From NCBI RefSeq assembly GCF_900113085.1, contig NZ_FOOC01000006.1, positions 62,001-126,000 of the forward strand: DNA of 64,000 bases, written 5' to 3'. This DNA comes from Fontimonas thermophila (GTDB taxonomy: Bacteria > Pseudomonadota > Gammaproteobacteria > Nevskiales > Nevskiaceae). The notes under the pieces are model-generated. The model was not told where the DNA came from. It made no database searches and saw nothing but the letters and a program-made list of their open reading frames with translations. Below are positions 46,077-54,153 of the stretch, in pieces. Every line of letters starts with the position of its first letter. Position 1 is the first letter of the stretch. Position numbers and translations under genes: made by a program.

Positions 46077-46664
46077 ATGGCAAAGACGCCGCACGCAGGC
46101 AAAGGTTCCGCTGGCATCGACGCCGACGGCTGGCTCGTCGGGGTACGCCGTGTCCTGTCGCCGAACTGCGACGAGCGGCCTGATCCGCAGGATATCAGCC
46201 TGCTCGTGATCCACGGCATTTCGCTGCCGCCCGGCGAATTCGGCGGGCCGTGGATCGATGCGCTGTTCACGAACACGCTGGATGCGGGCGCGCACCCGTA
46301 TTTCGCGGCGATCGCGCAGCTGCGGGTCTCGGCGCATCTGTGCATTCGCCGCGATGGCGGCCTTACCCAGTATGTGCCGTTTCTCCGGCGCGCCTGGCAT
46401 GCCGGCGTGTCGTGTTTCGAGGGCCGATCACGCTGCAATGATTTTTCCATCGGCATCGAATTGGAGGGCACGGATACACGGCCTTATACCGCCCGCCAAT
46501 ACGCGCGCCTGGCGGCGGTGACGCGCCGTCTGCTCGCAGCCTATCCGCGCATCACGCCGGCGCGGATCGTCGGGCACAGCGACATCGCCCCCGGCCGCAA
46601 GACCGATCCGGGCCCGGCTTTCGACTGGACGCGTTATCGACGTGCGTTAGCATCTGTGTCATGA
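46077..46664 (+). CDS. ampD: 1,6-anhydro-N-acetylmuramyl-L-alanine amidase AmpD
   Basis: A 195-residue cytoplasmic zinc amidase for recycling muropeptides. Zinc ligands: His in VIHGISLPP, His and Asp in GHSDIAPGRKTDPG. SAHLCIRRDGGLTQYVPF and CNDFSIGIELEG are family blocks. It overlaps ampE by 4 bases. Confidence 0.96.
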   Translation: MAKTPHAGKGSAGIDADGWLVGVRRVLSPNCDERPDPQDISLLVIHGISLPPGEFGGPWIDALFTNTLDAGAHPYFAAIAQLRVSAHLCIRRDGGLTQYVPFLRRAWHAGVSCFEGRSRCNDFSIGIELEGTDTRPYTARQYARLAAVTRRLLAAYPRITPARIVGHSDIAPGRKTDPGPAFDWTRYRRALASVS

Positions 46665-47527
46665 CCCTGATCGGGATTCTTCTTGCCCTCGGCCTGGAGC
46701 GCATGCTCGGCCACCTGCACGGCTTTCGGCAGCCGCTGCTGTTTCTGACGGCGATGCGCAGGCTGCAGGCCGTGCTGCCGGCGGGGCTGTGGCGGTCCCC
46801 GCTGCTGCCGCTCGGTGTCGTGGCGCTGCCGACGGTTGCCGTCGGATGGGCGTTCGGCCAGATCGAAGGGCCGATCGTGGATTTGATTCTGTCGGCGGGT
46901 GTTCTGCTGCTGTGCCTCGGTCCGCGCGATCTCGCCGCAGACGTGCACGATTGGCTGCGCGCGCGTGCCGACGGCGATGTCGTGCGTGCTGCGCAAATCG
47001 CCCGTGCCCTGCAACGCGGACCTGAGCCGGACGAGACCCACCGCTCCCTCACCGGTGCGTTGTTCATCCAGTCGCACGAAAAGCTATTCGGCGTGTTGCT
47101 GTGGTTTTTCGTCTTCGGTCCGGCGGGTGCAGTGGCTTATCGGCTGGCGAGCCGTCTGCCGCGGTATCTCGCCGAAACGGTGCCGGAGAGCTCCGCACTG
47201 GCCGTGGCCGATGCGTTGCACGCGGGGCTGGCCTGGCTGCCGGCCCGGATCACCGCCCTGCTGTATGGGCTGGCCGGCAGCCTCGACGATGCACTCTTGG
47301 CCTGGCGGCGTCTGCTGCGCGACCCCGCGCACGGCTGGCGCGCGCAGACCTGGGCCGTGCTCGCCGAGGTAGCGACCGCGGCGCTCGGGGTCGAGGAGTC
47401 CGACGGTGGGGTCGTCGTGCCCGCCTCGCTGGACGCGCTGCTCGACGAGGTTCTCAACATGCAGCGGCGCGCGTTGCTGATTCTGCTCGCCGCGTTTGCA
47501 CTGTTCGCGACCGGGACGCTGCTCTGA
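46661..47527 (+). CDS. ampE: AmpE-like regulatory signalling membrane protein
   Basis: A 288-residue membrane protein of the AmpE/CobD-like family, with about four membrane segments (LIGILLALGLERML; VDLILSAGVLLLCLG; VLLWFFVFGPAGAVAYRLA; LLILLAAFALFATGTLL). It follows ampD with ATGA overlap and is followed by the BtuF-like gene with one-base overlap. The ampDE pair links cell-wall recycling with beta-lactamase control in other species; no ampC or ampR is visible here. Confidence 0.9.
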   Translation: MTLIGILLALGLERMLGHLHGFRQPLLFLTAMRRLQAVLPAGLWRSPLLPLGVVALPTVAVGWAFGQIEGPIVDLILSAGVLLLCLGPRDLAADVHDWLRARADGDVVRAAQIARALQRGPEPDETHRSLTGALFIQSHEKLFGVLLWFFVFGPAGAVAYRLASRLPRYLAETVPESSALAVADALHAGLAWLPARITALLYGLAGSLDDALLAWRRLLRDPAHGWRAQTWAVLAEVATAALGVEESDGGVVVPASLDALLDEVLNMQRRALLILLAAFALFATGTLL

Positions 47528-48357
47528 TGCGGCATGGCGCGTGGTGGGCGGCGGTGCTCGCTCTGGTCTGCGGTGGCGCCGTCGCCGCCGAGCGGATCGT
47601 TACCCTGGCCCCGCATCTCGCCGAGCTGGTGTGCGCGGTGGAGCGCTGCGCGCAGTTGGTCGGCGTCGCCGCCTATACCGACGCGCCGCCGCAGGCCGCG
47701 GCGCAGGTGCGCATCGGCGATGCCTTCAACGTCAACCTCGAGGCAGTCGTTGCCTTGCGGCCGGATCTCGTGCTCGCCTGGGATGGCGGCACGCCGCAGC
47801 CGACCGTGGAGCGCTTGCGCCGGCTGGGTTTGCGCACCGAGGCGATCGCGGTGCGCCGGCTCGACGACGTCGCGGTGGCATTGGAGCGGGTCGGCGTTCT
47901 CGCCGGCGCCGCGGACGCCGGGGTTGCCGCGGCCACGCGTTACCGGCAGCGCTTGCAGGCCTTGCGCCGCCAGTACGCGGGCCGCGCGCGTTTGCGGGTG
48001 TTCTACCAGATCGAGACCGATCCAGCCTACAGCATCAACCGCCACAGCCCGATCCATGAGGCGCTCGAGCTGTGCGGTGGCGACAATGTTTTCGCCGACT
48101 TGCCGGCGCTGGCGGCGCCGGTGAGCCGAGAGGCCGTGCTGGCGGCACGGCCGCAAGTCGTCGTGCATGCGCAGCAGGAAGACCCTGCGCAGATCGGCCG
48201 CTATTGGGCGCGCCTGCCGGGGCTGGCGCCGGCCGACCCGGCGCACCGGGTCGTCGTCGATGCCAATGCGCTGACGCGGCAGTCCCCGCGCGTGCTCGAC
48301 GGGGTGCAGGCGCTGTGCGAGGGCCTGGACCGGGTGCGCCTCAGCGTCGCCAGGTGA
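47527..48357 (+). CDS. Periplasmic cobalamin-binding protein (BtuF-like)
   Basis: A 276-residue ABC-type periplasmic binding protein (TroA/BtuF fold) with signal peptide (WWAAVLALVCGGAVAA). It has RIVTLAPHLAELVCAV, VGVAAYTDAPP, LEAVVALRPDLVLAW and YQIETDPAYSINRHSPIHEALELCGG. The last block is typical of BtuF, and the gene faces a cobalamin adenosyltransferase and btuB. No BtuCD permease or ATPase is present in the window, so it may use a transporter elsewhere or act with ECF-type partners. It overlaps the convergent adenosyltransferase gene by 17 bases. Confidence 0.85.
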   Translation: MRHGAWWAAVLALVCGGAVAAERIVTLAPHLAELVCAVERCAQLVGVAAYTDAPPQAAAQVRIGDAFNVNLEAVVALRPDLVLAWDGGTPQPTVERLRRLGLRTEAIAVRRLDDVAVALERVGVLAGAADAGVAAATRYRQRLQALRRQYAGRARLRVFYQIETDPAYSINRHSPIHEALELCGGDNVFADLPALAAPVSREAVLAARPQVVVHAQQEDPAQIGRYWARLPGLAPADPAHRVVVDANALTRQSPRVLDGVQALCEGLDRVRLSVAR

Positions 48358-48877
48358 CTTCTTGTCCGTGCAGACGCGCGAGCTGGCGCGCGATCACGAA
48401 CAGCAGGTCGGAGAGGCGGTTGAGATAGCGCAGCGACTGCGGATTCACCGGCGCGATCTCGTTGACACGCCAGAGGCTGCGCTCGGCGCGGCGCGCCACG
48501 GCGCGCGCGAAATGGGCATGGGCTGCGCCGCCGCCCCCGCCCGGCAGCACGAATTCCTTGAGCGGTGGCAGGTCGGCGTTGAAATCCGCAAGCCACTGGT
48601 CGAGCTGGAGGACCTGGGCCTCGCCGAGGACCGGGTGTTGCGGCAACGCCAGTTCGCCGCCAATGTCGAACAACCGATGCTGCACTTCGGCGAGCGGCTC
48701 GGCAAAGCGCGGCGGCGGGTGTGTGGCGAGCACGACGCCGATCGCACTGTTGAGTTCGTCGAGATCGCCCATCGCCGCGAAGCGCAGGTCGGTCTTGGGC
48801 AGGCGCTCGCCGGTGGCGAGCCCGGAGGTGCCGGTGTCGCCGGTTCGCGTCGCGATCTTGCTGAGTCGGTGTCCCAT
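48341..48877 (-). CDS. PduO-type cob(I)yrinic acid a,c-diamide adenosyltransferase
   Basis: A 178-residue ATP:cob(I)alamin adenosyltransferase that makes adenosylcobalamin. The family N-terminus is KIATRTGDTGTSGLATGERLPK, followed by DLDELNSAIG, FVLPGGGGGAAHAHFARAVARRAER and NRLSDLLFVIARQL. It lies 60 bases downstream of btuB on the same strand and is probably under the same riboswitch, subject to the stem-loop between them. Confidence 0.95.
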   Translation of the reverse strand: MGHRLSKIATRTGDTGTSGLATGERLPKTDLRFAAMGDLDELNSAIGVVLATHPPPRFAEPLAEVQHRLFDIGGELALPQHPVLGEAQVLQLDQWLADFNADLPPLKEFVLPGGGGGAAHAHFARAVARRAERSLWRVNEIAPVNPQSLRYLNRLSDLLFVIARQLARLHGQEVTWRR

Positions 48878-48895
48878 GCCGGTTTTGCGAAAGTG

Positions 48896-48921
48896 GCGGC
48901 CCGGTTTCGCAACCGGACCGC
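48896..48921 (-). terminator. Stem-loop between btuB and the adenosyltransferase gene
   Basis: Minus strand: GCGGTCCGGTT pairs with AACCGGGCCGC (one G-U) across a four-base loop. Only three T follow shortly after, so it may be a leaky terminator lowering expression of the second gene. Confidence 0.5.
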
Positions 48922-48937
48922 CGGGCGATCGGATCGA

Positions 48938-50728
48938 TCAATACGTGAATTGCAGCATCAAGTAGCCGGCGGCGCCGTCCTGCCGATAACCGTAGACGGT
49001 CTGGTACTGCTTGTCGAGCAGATTGTCCAGCCGGGCGCGCAGTTGCCACTGCGGCGATAGCCGCAGCTTGGCGTGGGCGCCGACCAGGGCATAGCCGCCG
49101 ACCGTCACCGTCGAAGCCGGGAACGTCGAGAAATCGGTGTCCGGACGGCTGCTGCTGGCGCCGACGTCGATGCCGGCGCTGTGCGCGCCGAACTGCCGCG
49201 CCAGCTTCAGACCGGCGGTGCGCCGCGCCCGGCGCTGCAGGGCTTGTCCGGTGTCGCGGTTCACCGGGTCTTGCCACAGGCCGGTGAGCGTGAGCGACCA
49301 CGGCTCAAGCTCCAGCCGGTAGCTCAGGTCGACGCCCTCGTTGCGGTACGACGGAACGTTGCGGTTCTGCCCGCCGATGAAGGCGATCAGATCGTCGGTA
49401 TCGGTGCGGAACAGGCGCACATCGACGAGCTGGTATGCGCCGAGGCGCTGGCGCAGACCCAGCTCGACATTGCGCGAGGATTCGGGCTTGAGATCCGGAT
49501 TGCCGCCAAAGCCGGTGAATCGCTCGAAGACATTCGGAGCGCGAAAGCCGGTGCCGGCGGCAGCGAGCAGTTCGCCGCCGCGCCAGAGGTCGAGGCCATA
49601 CTCGGCGGTCCAGGTCGTCTTCGAGCCGAAGTTGTCGTGGTCATCCCAGGCTGCGGCGAGCAGCAGCCGCTGGCGCGTGAGCGCGAGCTGATACTGCAGG
49701 CGCAGGGCATAGAGCTCGCGGTTTTCCTCGATCGGTGTGCCGAAGATCAGCACCGAGGCATCCTCCTCGGCAGCGCTGGCACGCAGGCCCAGCGTGCCGG
49801 CCGGAAGTTCGATCTGGTTGTCGAGCTCGATCTGCGGCCGCATCGTGCGGATGTAGTCGTCGGACTGGTTTTGCTGCAGATCGTCCTTGAGTCGGCTGAT
49901 GGTCGTGCGCAGGCGCCAGGATGGCAGCGGATGCGTATCGAGCTCGACGGCAAGCATCTGCTGCTTGAAATCCTGGTCCAGCGGGTTGTTGCCGAAGGGG
50001 CCGCAGAAATCGACGTATTCGGTATTGCCGCGATTGTCGTAAGCACGCAGCGAGAAGAGGGTTTCGCCGCGCGTGAGGCTGCCGTTGAAGTTCACGCTGG
50101 TGCGGTCGAAACCCCGTGGCATCCCGCCGTCGCTGCACACCGGAATGCCGTCGGAGCGAATCTGGCCGATGCCAAGGGCGAATCGCTTGTCGGTATCGGC
50201 ATAGCGCAGATCGGCCACACCCTCGCGGGTGGCATGTGTGCCCGCGCGCAGGCGCAGGTCGGCACTGCTGGATGTGCCCTGGCGGGTGACGATGTTGATC
50301 ACGCCCGCAACCGCGTCGCTGCCGTACAGGGTCGAACGCGGTCCCTTGATGATCTCGATGCGTTCGATCATCGCCGGCGAGAGACGTTCCAGTGCCGGCG
50401 CGCCGGTGGCCGGATTGGCGCGCACGCCGTCGATGAGAATCAGCGTGTGGTCGGTTTCGCCGCCCCGGATGCGAACGAAGGCCAGCTGGCCCGGGCCGCC
50501 GGAGCGTTCGATCTCGAGTCCGGCGTAGAACTGCAGCAGGTCGGCGATGTCGAAAGCCTGCGCGCGCTCGATGTCCTCGCGCGTGATCACCAGCATGTTG
50601 GTGCTCAGCGCCGACAGCCGGGTTTCTGCGCCGGTGGCGGTGACGACGATGGGGTCGAGTGGGGTCGGATCCTGCGCCCATGCGAATGCGGGCGCCGCCG
50701 CGAGAGCGGCGAGTGCAAAGCGTTTCAT
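48938..50728 (-). CDS. btuB: TonB-dependent vitamin B12 receptor BtuB
   Basis: A 596-residue outer-membrane receptor. Signal peptide MKRFALAALAAAPAFAWAQ, a TonB-box-like DPIVVTATG, plug domain with QLAFVRIRGGETDHTLILIDG and GSDAVAGVINIVT, and a beta-barrel ending in aromatic Tyr (YLMLQFTY). Its length and the upstream cobalamin riboswitch support B12 import. ATG 50728 has GGAGC 11 bases upstream. The adenosyltransferase gene follows it. Confidence 0.94.
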   Translation of the reverse strand: MKRFALAALAAAPAFAWAQDPTPLDPIVVTATGAETRLSALSTNMLVITREDIERAQAFDIADLLQFYAGLEIERSGGPGQLAFVRIRGGETDHTLILIDGVRANPATGAPALERLSPAMIERIEIIKGPRSTLYGSDAVAGVINIVTRQGTSSSADLRLRAGTHATREGVADLRYADTDKRFALGIGQIRSDGIPVCSDGGMPRGFDRTSVNFNGSLTRGETLFSLRAYDNRGNTEYVDFCGPFGNNPLDQDFKQQMLAVELDTHPLPSWRLRTTISRLKDDLQQNQSDDYIRTMRPQIELDNQIELPAGTLGLRASAAEEDASVLIFGTPIEENRELYALRLQYQLALTRQRLLLAAAWDDHDNFGSKTTWTAEYGLDLWRGGELLAAAGTGFRAPNVFERFTGFGGNPDLKPESSRNVELGLRQRLGAYQLVDVRLFRTDTDDLIAFIGGQNRNVPSYRNEGVDLSYRLELEPWSLTLTGLWQDPVNRDTGQALQRRARRTAGLKLARQFGAHSAGIDVGASSSRPDTDFSTFPASTVTVGGYALVGAHAKLRLSPQWQLRARLDNLLDKQYQTVYGYRQDGAAGYLMLQFTY

Positions 50729-50740
50729 TGACGTGCTCCA

Positions 50741-50760
50741 CTGCCGCATCCCCGCGGCAG
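50741..50760 (-). promoter_or_regulatory. Candidate expression-platform hairpin at the btuB ribosome-binding site
   Basis: Minus strand: CTGCCGC-GGGGAT-GCGGCAG, a perfect 7-bp stem that ends directly against the GGAG Shine-Dalgarno of btuB (50736-50739). It lies between the aptamer and the start codon, where a translational expression platform is expected. Confidence 0.5.
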
Positions 50761-50796
50761 AACAGTCACAGCGAATCCGGCTTTAGCGCCGGGCCT

Positions 50797-50962
50797 CGCA
50801 GGCCGGTCTCCGGACTTCTGGCGTGTTGACGCCCGACCGTCTTCCCAGCGAATGGCCAGTGACAGGGGGCTTGGTATGCCAGTTACCGTTGCGGGGGCAG
50901 TGTCCGCCTCTCACGGACTTCCCGTTTCACCGCGCCGGAGGATCCCGGCAGCGGCACCTGCG
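50797..50962 (-). promoter_or_regulatory. Cobalamin (AdoCbl-type) riboswitch upstream of btuB
   Basis: On the minus strand the conserved blocks appear in order: CAGGTGCC, GGTGAAACGGGAA, CTGCCCCCGCAACGGTAA, GTCACTGG (the B12 box), TGGGAAGACGG, and AGTCCGGAGACCGGCCTG at the 3' end. A TACAAT hexamer just upstream (50971-50976) is a likely -10, which places the transcript start near the aptamer start. The aptamer ends about 70 bases before the btuB ATG. Confidence 0.95.
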
Positions 50963-51015
50963 TGGCATGCATTGTAGCGGCTATCATGCCCGCCCCGCCT
51001 CGTCCGTTTGTTGGA

Positions 51016-51819
51016 ATGCCCATGGCCAGCGCCGAACTCGAAGCCGCCCTGCATGCCGCCCGCGCCGCCAGCGACATCATCCGCAAAGCGTTTCGCGGCA
51101 ATTTCGACGTGCGCTACAAAGCCGACGCCAGCCCGGTCACCGAGGTCGATATTGCCGCCGAGCGCGCGATCAAGGCCGAGCTCAAGGCGCGTTTTCCGGC
51201 GCATGGCTTCTACGGTGAGGAAACCGGGCCCGATCAGGCCGGTGCGGAATTCCTATGGCTGGTTGATCCGATCGACGGTACCAAGGCGTTTGTCCGCGGA
51301 TACCCCCTTTTCTCGGTGCAGATCGCGCTGATGCGCCGCGGCGAGCTCGTGCTCGGCGTCTCCTGTGCGCCGTGCTGGAACGAAGGGTTGGGAGAACTGG
51401 TCTGGGCCGAGCATGGCCAAGGTGCCTGGCGTGGCTTGCTCGATACGCCGCTCGCGCAGTTTGAACGTCTGCGCGTCTCGACGGTGGACACGCTGGCCAA
51501 GGCGACACTGTCAACCGGCAATCTGGCGACGCTGGCGCGCTCGCCGCGCTGGGCGGAGCTGGGCCGGCTGATTCCGCAGTTGCACCGCATCCGCGGCTAC
51601 GGGGACTTTCTGCATTACCACTATCTGGCGGCCGGCAAGATCGATGCCGTGGTCGAATCCGACGTTAACATCCTCGACATCGCCGCGCTCGCGGTGATCG
51701 TGCACGAGGCCGGCGGTCGCTTTACCGACCTCAATGGCGCGCCGCTGTCGCTGGCGACGCGCACGGTGTTGGCCACGAACGGCCATTTGCACGATGCGTT
51801 CTCGACGCTTGCGCTGTGA
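51016..51819 (+). CDS. Inositol monophosphatase-fold phosphatase, probable histidinol-phosphatase (HisN-like)
   Basis: A 267-residue Mg-dependent phosphatase. Metal ligands: Glu in YGEETGPD, Asp in LVDPIDGTKAFVRG, and ESDVNILDIAAL near the end. DPIDGTKAF with a preceding EE is the HisN-type signature rather than SuhB or CysQ. The N-terminus MPMASAELEAALHAAR contains two adjacent ATGs; the first is used. It is divergent from the btuB riboswitch, and no other his gene is nearby. Confidence 0.9.
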   Translation: MPMASAELEAALHAARAASDIIRKAFRGNFDVRYKADASPVTEVDIAAERAIKAELKARFPAHGFYGEETGPDQAGAEFLWLVDPIDGTKAFVRGYPLFSVQIALMRRGELVLGVSCAPCWNEGLGELVWAEHGQGAWRGLLDTPLAQFERLRVSTVDTLAKATLSTGNLATLARSPRWAELGRLIPQLHRIRGYGDFLHYHYLAAGKIDAVVESDVNILDIAALAVIVHEAGGRFTDLNGAPLSLATRTVLATNGHLHDAFSTLAL

Positions 51820-51846
51820 GGGCACCGCGCAGGGCGGGTAGGGTCT

Positions 51847-52497
51847 TCAGCGCAGGCTGATCACCGGCCAGCCGCGCGCCCGGGCGAGCGCGGCGAGTAC
51901 CGGGTCGGGATCCACGGCCACCGGCCGGTCCGCGAGTTCGAGCAGCGGGATGTCGTTGTGCGAATCGCTGTAGCAGCTCATGTGAGTGCATGCCGGGCGG
52001 TCTGCCAGCCATTGGCGCAGGCGCAGCACCTTGCCGCTCTGGAAATTCGGGATGCCGGCGATACGCCCGGTATAGCGGCCATCGACGATCTCCGGCTCGG
52101 TGGCGAGCAGATGCTCGACGCCCAGCAGTTCAGCGATCGGTTCGACGACGAAGCGGTGCGTGGCCGTGGTGATGAGCAGGCAGTCGCCGTCGCGGCGGTG
52201 GCGCTCGAGCAGCGCGCGCGCTCCGGGCGCGACGATCGGGGCGATGCGCTCGGCGACGAAGCGCGCGCGCAGGGCCCGTAGCATGTCCAGATCGCCATCG
52301 ACCAGCGCTTGCAGCGCGAACGCCGCATAGGCGTGGATGTCGAGCGTGCCGGCCTGGTACTCGCGGTAGAAGCGCTCGTTCTCGCGCGCGTAAGTGTCGC
52401 CATCGACGAGGCCGTGCTCGACCAGGTAGCGGCCCCAGAGATAGTCGCTGTCACCGGCGAGCAGGGTGTTGTCGAGGTCGAAGACGGCAAGACGCAT
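51847..52497 (-). CDS. HAD-IB family hydrolase (phosphoserine phosphatase-like)
   Basis: A 216-residue HAD phosphatase: motif [16 protein letters not shown], motif II ITTATH, motif III Lys in [10 protein letters not shown], motif [16 protein letters not shown]. It is close to the SerB/HAD-IB group of orphan phosphatases in gammaproteobacteria. Substrate unknown. It is divergent from rppH. Confidence 0.92.
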   Translation of the reverse strand: MRLAVFDLDNTLLAGDSDYLWGRYLVEHGLVDGDTYARENERFYREYQAGTLDIHAYAAFALQALVDGDLDMLRALRARFVAERIAPIVAPGARALLERHRRDGDCLLITTATHRFVVEPIAELLGVEHLLATEPEIVDGRYTGRIAGIPNFQSGKVLRLRQWLADRPACTHMSCYSDSHNDIPLLELADRPVAVDPDPVLAALARARGWPVISLR

Positions 52498-52606
52498 GGC
52501 GGCGGGGGTGTCGGGGCGGCGCAGGATAGCAGCTTGCCGCGCGCGTTGCCGGGTTTTTACAGGCTATGGAAAAATGGCTGCAAAATGGCCAGCACGCAGA
52601 CCCCAA

Positions 52607-53119
52607 GTGATTGATCTGGATGGCTTCAGACCCAACGTCGGGATCGTGCTCAGCAGCGCGCGAGGCCAGCTTTTGTGGGCCAAGCGCATCCAGCAGGATG
52701 CCTGGCAGTTCCCGCAAGGCGGTATCCAGCGCGGCGAATCCCCGCGCGATGCCTTGTTCCGCGAGCTGTACGAGGAGCTGGGTTTAAGGCCCGAGCAGGT
52801 CCAGGTTTTGGGCGTGACCGCCGGCTGGCTGCGCTACCGCCTGCCTGGTCGCCATTTGCGTCGCTCGCGCGGGCGCGTCTGCATCGGTCAAAAGCAAAAA
52901 TGGTTCGCGCTGCGCCTGCTCGGGCCCGACGATGCCGTGCGTCTCGACGCCACCGACAAGCCCGAGTTCGACGGCTGGCGCTGGGTCGATTACTGGCATC
53001 CGCTCAGCGAGGTTGTCGAATTCAAACGCGAGGTCTATCGCCGCGCGCTCAACGAGCTGGCGCCGTTGCTGGGCGTTGTGCCGCGCGAGCCGGTGCGGCG
53101 CAAGGCGATCGCCGCCTAA
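52607..53119 (+). CDS. rppH: RNA pyrophosphohydrolase RppH (Nudix)
   Basis: A 170-residue Nudix enzyme that converts 5'-triphosphate mRNA to monophosphate and so triggers decay. The Nudix box is [20 protein letters not shown] followed by LGL. The GTG start at 52607 gives the family N-terminus ([14 protein letters not shown]); an upstream ATG at 52574 adds 11 residues not seen in the family. Its stop lies two bases from the convergent fbpC-like gene. Confidence 0.94.
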   Translation: MIDLDGFRPNVGIVLSSARGQLLWAKRIQQDAWQFPQGGIQRGESPRDALFRELYEELGLRPEQVQVLGVTAGWLRYRLPGRHLRRSRGRVCIGQKQKWFALRLLGPDDAVRLDATDKPEFDGWRWVDYWHPLSEVVEFKREVYRRALNELAPLLGVVPREPVRRKAIAA

Positions 53120-53121
53120 AT

Positions 53122-54153
53122 TCATCCGTTCTCGAATGCCGTTACCTCGGTGACGGCAAGACGGATACCGACGGTTTCGCCCACGCGGAAATCAAGATGG
53201 CTGGGCAACAGCGCCAGGACCGTACTGCCGCCGCCCAGGCGCAGCGTGTATAGCGTCTCTGCACCGCGGAAGGCCTTGTGGACGATGGTTGCGCGCACCG
53301 GGCTTTTCTCGTCGTGGGTCACATCGCCCGGGCGCAGCAACACCTGCACCGCGCCGGGGCGCCCCGGCGTCGGGCACCGGGCACGCCCCAGTTCCATGCG
53401 CACCACACCGGTTTCGTCCCGTTCGCCGGGTACCAAGGCACCTTCGCCGACAAAATCGGCGACGAAGCGGTCGGCAGGGCGGTGATACAGGGTGTAGGCG
53501 CTGTCCCACTGGCGCAGGCGGCCGCGTTCGATCACGCCGATGACATCGGCCATGGCGAACGCCTCCTGTTGTGAGTGTGTGACCAGCAGGGCAGTGGTGC
53601 CGCGCTGCTGCAGGATGCGGCGCAGCTCCTGGCCGAGCCGTTCGCGCAGCTCGGCGTCGAGGCTCGAGAAGGGTTCATCGAGCAGCAGCAGGGGTGGCTG
53701 CGGTGCCAGGGCGCGGGCCAGCGCCACCCGCTGCTGCTGACCGCCGGACAGCTCGTGCGGATAAGCCCGCGCGTGGTCTCTTAGGCCGACCAGTTCGAGC
53801 AGCGCAAGGGCCCGGGCCAGTCGTTTGCGGCGCGGCCAACGCTGCAGCCCGAAGGCGACGTTGGCAAGCGTATCCAGATGTGGCAGCAATGCCAGATCCT
53901 GGAACACCATGCCGATTGCGCGAGCCTCCGGCGGGACATGCCACCCCGGCGCCGAGAGCAGCCGGCCATCGCCGAGGATCCGCCCGCTGCGCACTGGCTC
54001 GAAACCCGCGATGGCGCGCAGCGCGGTGGTCTTGCCCGAGCCGGAAGGGCCGAGCAGGCAGCCGATGCTGCCGCGCGGCAGCTCAAAGCTCAATTCTCGG
54101 ATGACGTCCGCGCCCGCATACCCGGCGCTGACGGATTCAAGCTGCAGGTGCAC
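53122..54153 (-). CDS. fbpC: Iron(III) ABC transporter ATP-binding protein (FbpC-like)
   Basis: A 343-residue ATPase: Walker A GPSGSGKTT, signature LSGGQQQRVALARAL, Walker B LLLLDEPFSSLD, and a C-terminal TOBE-like regulatory domain (LLRPGDV). It is last in the receptor-FbpA-FbpB-FbpC series and overlaps the permease by 17 bases. Thiamin and spermidine ATPases look similar, but the companion proteins support iron. Confidence 0.9.
   Translation of the reverse strand: MHLQLESVSAGYAGADVIRELSFELPRGSIGCLLGPSGSGKTTALRAIAGFEPVRSGRILGDGRLLSAPGWHVPPEARAIGMVFQDLALLPHLDTLANVAFGLQRWPRRKRLARALALLELVGLRDHARAYPHELSGGQQQRVALARALAPQPPLLLLDEPFSSLDAELRERLGQELRRILQQRGTTALLVTHSQQEAFAMADVIGVIERGRLRQWDSAYTLYHRPADRFVADFVGEGALVPGERDETGVVRMELGRARCPTPGRPGAVQVLLRPGDVTHDEKSPVRATIVHKAFRGAETLYTLRLGGGSTVLALLPSHLDFRVGETVGIRLAVTEVTAFENG

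Noticed and set aside
49073-50731. 552-codon plus-strand frame opposite btuB
   Set aside because: Antisense shadow; the btuB sense frame has receptor motifs and a riboswitch.
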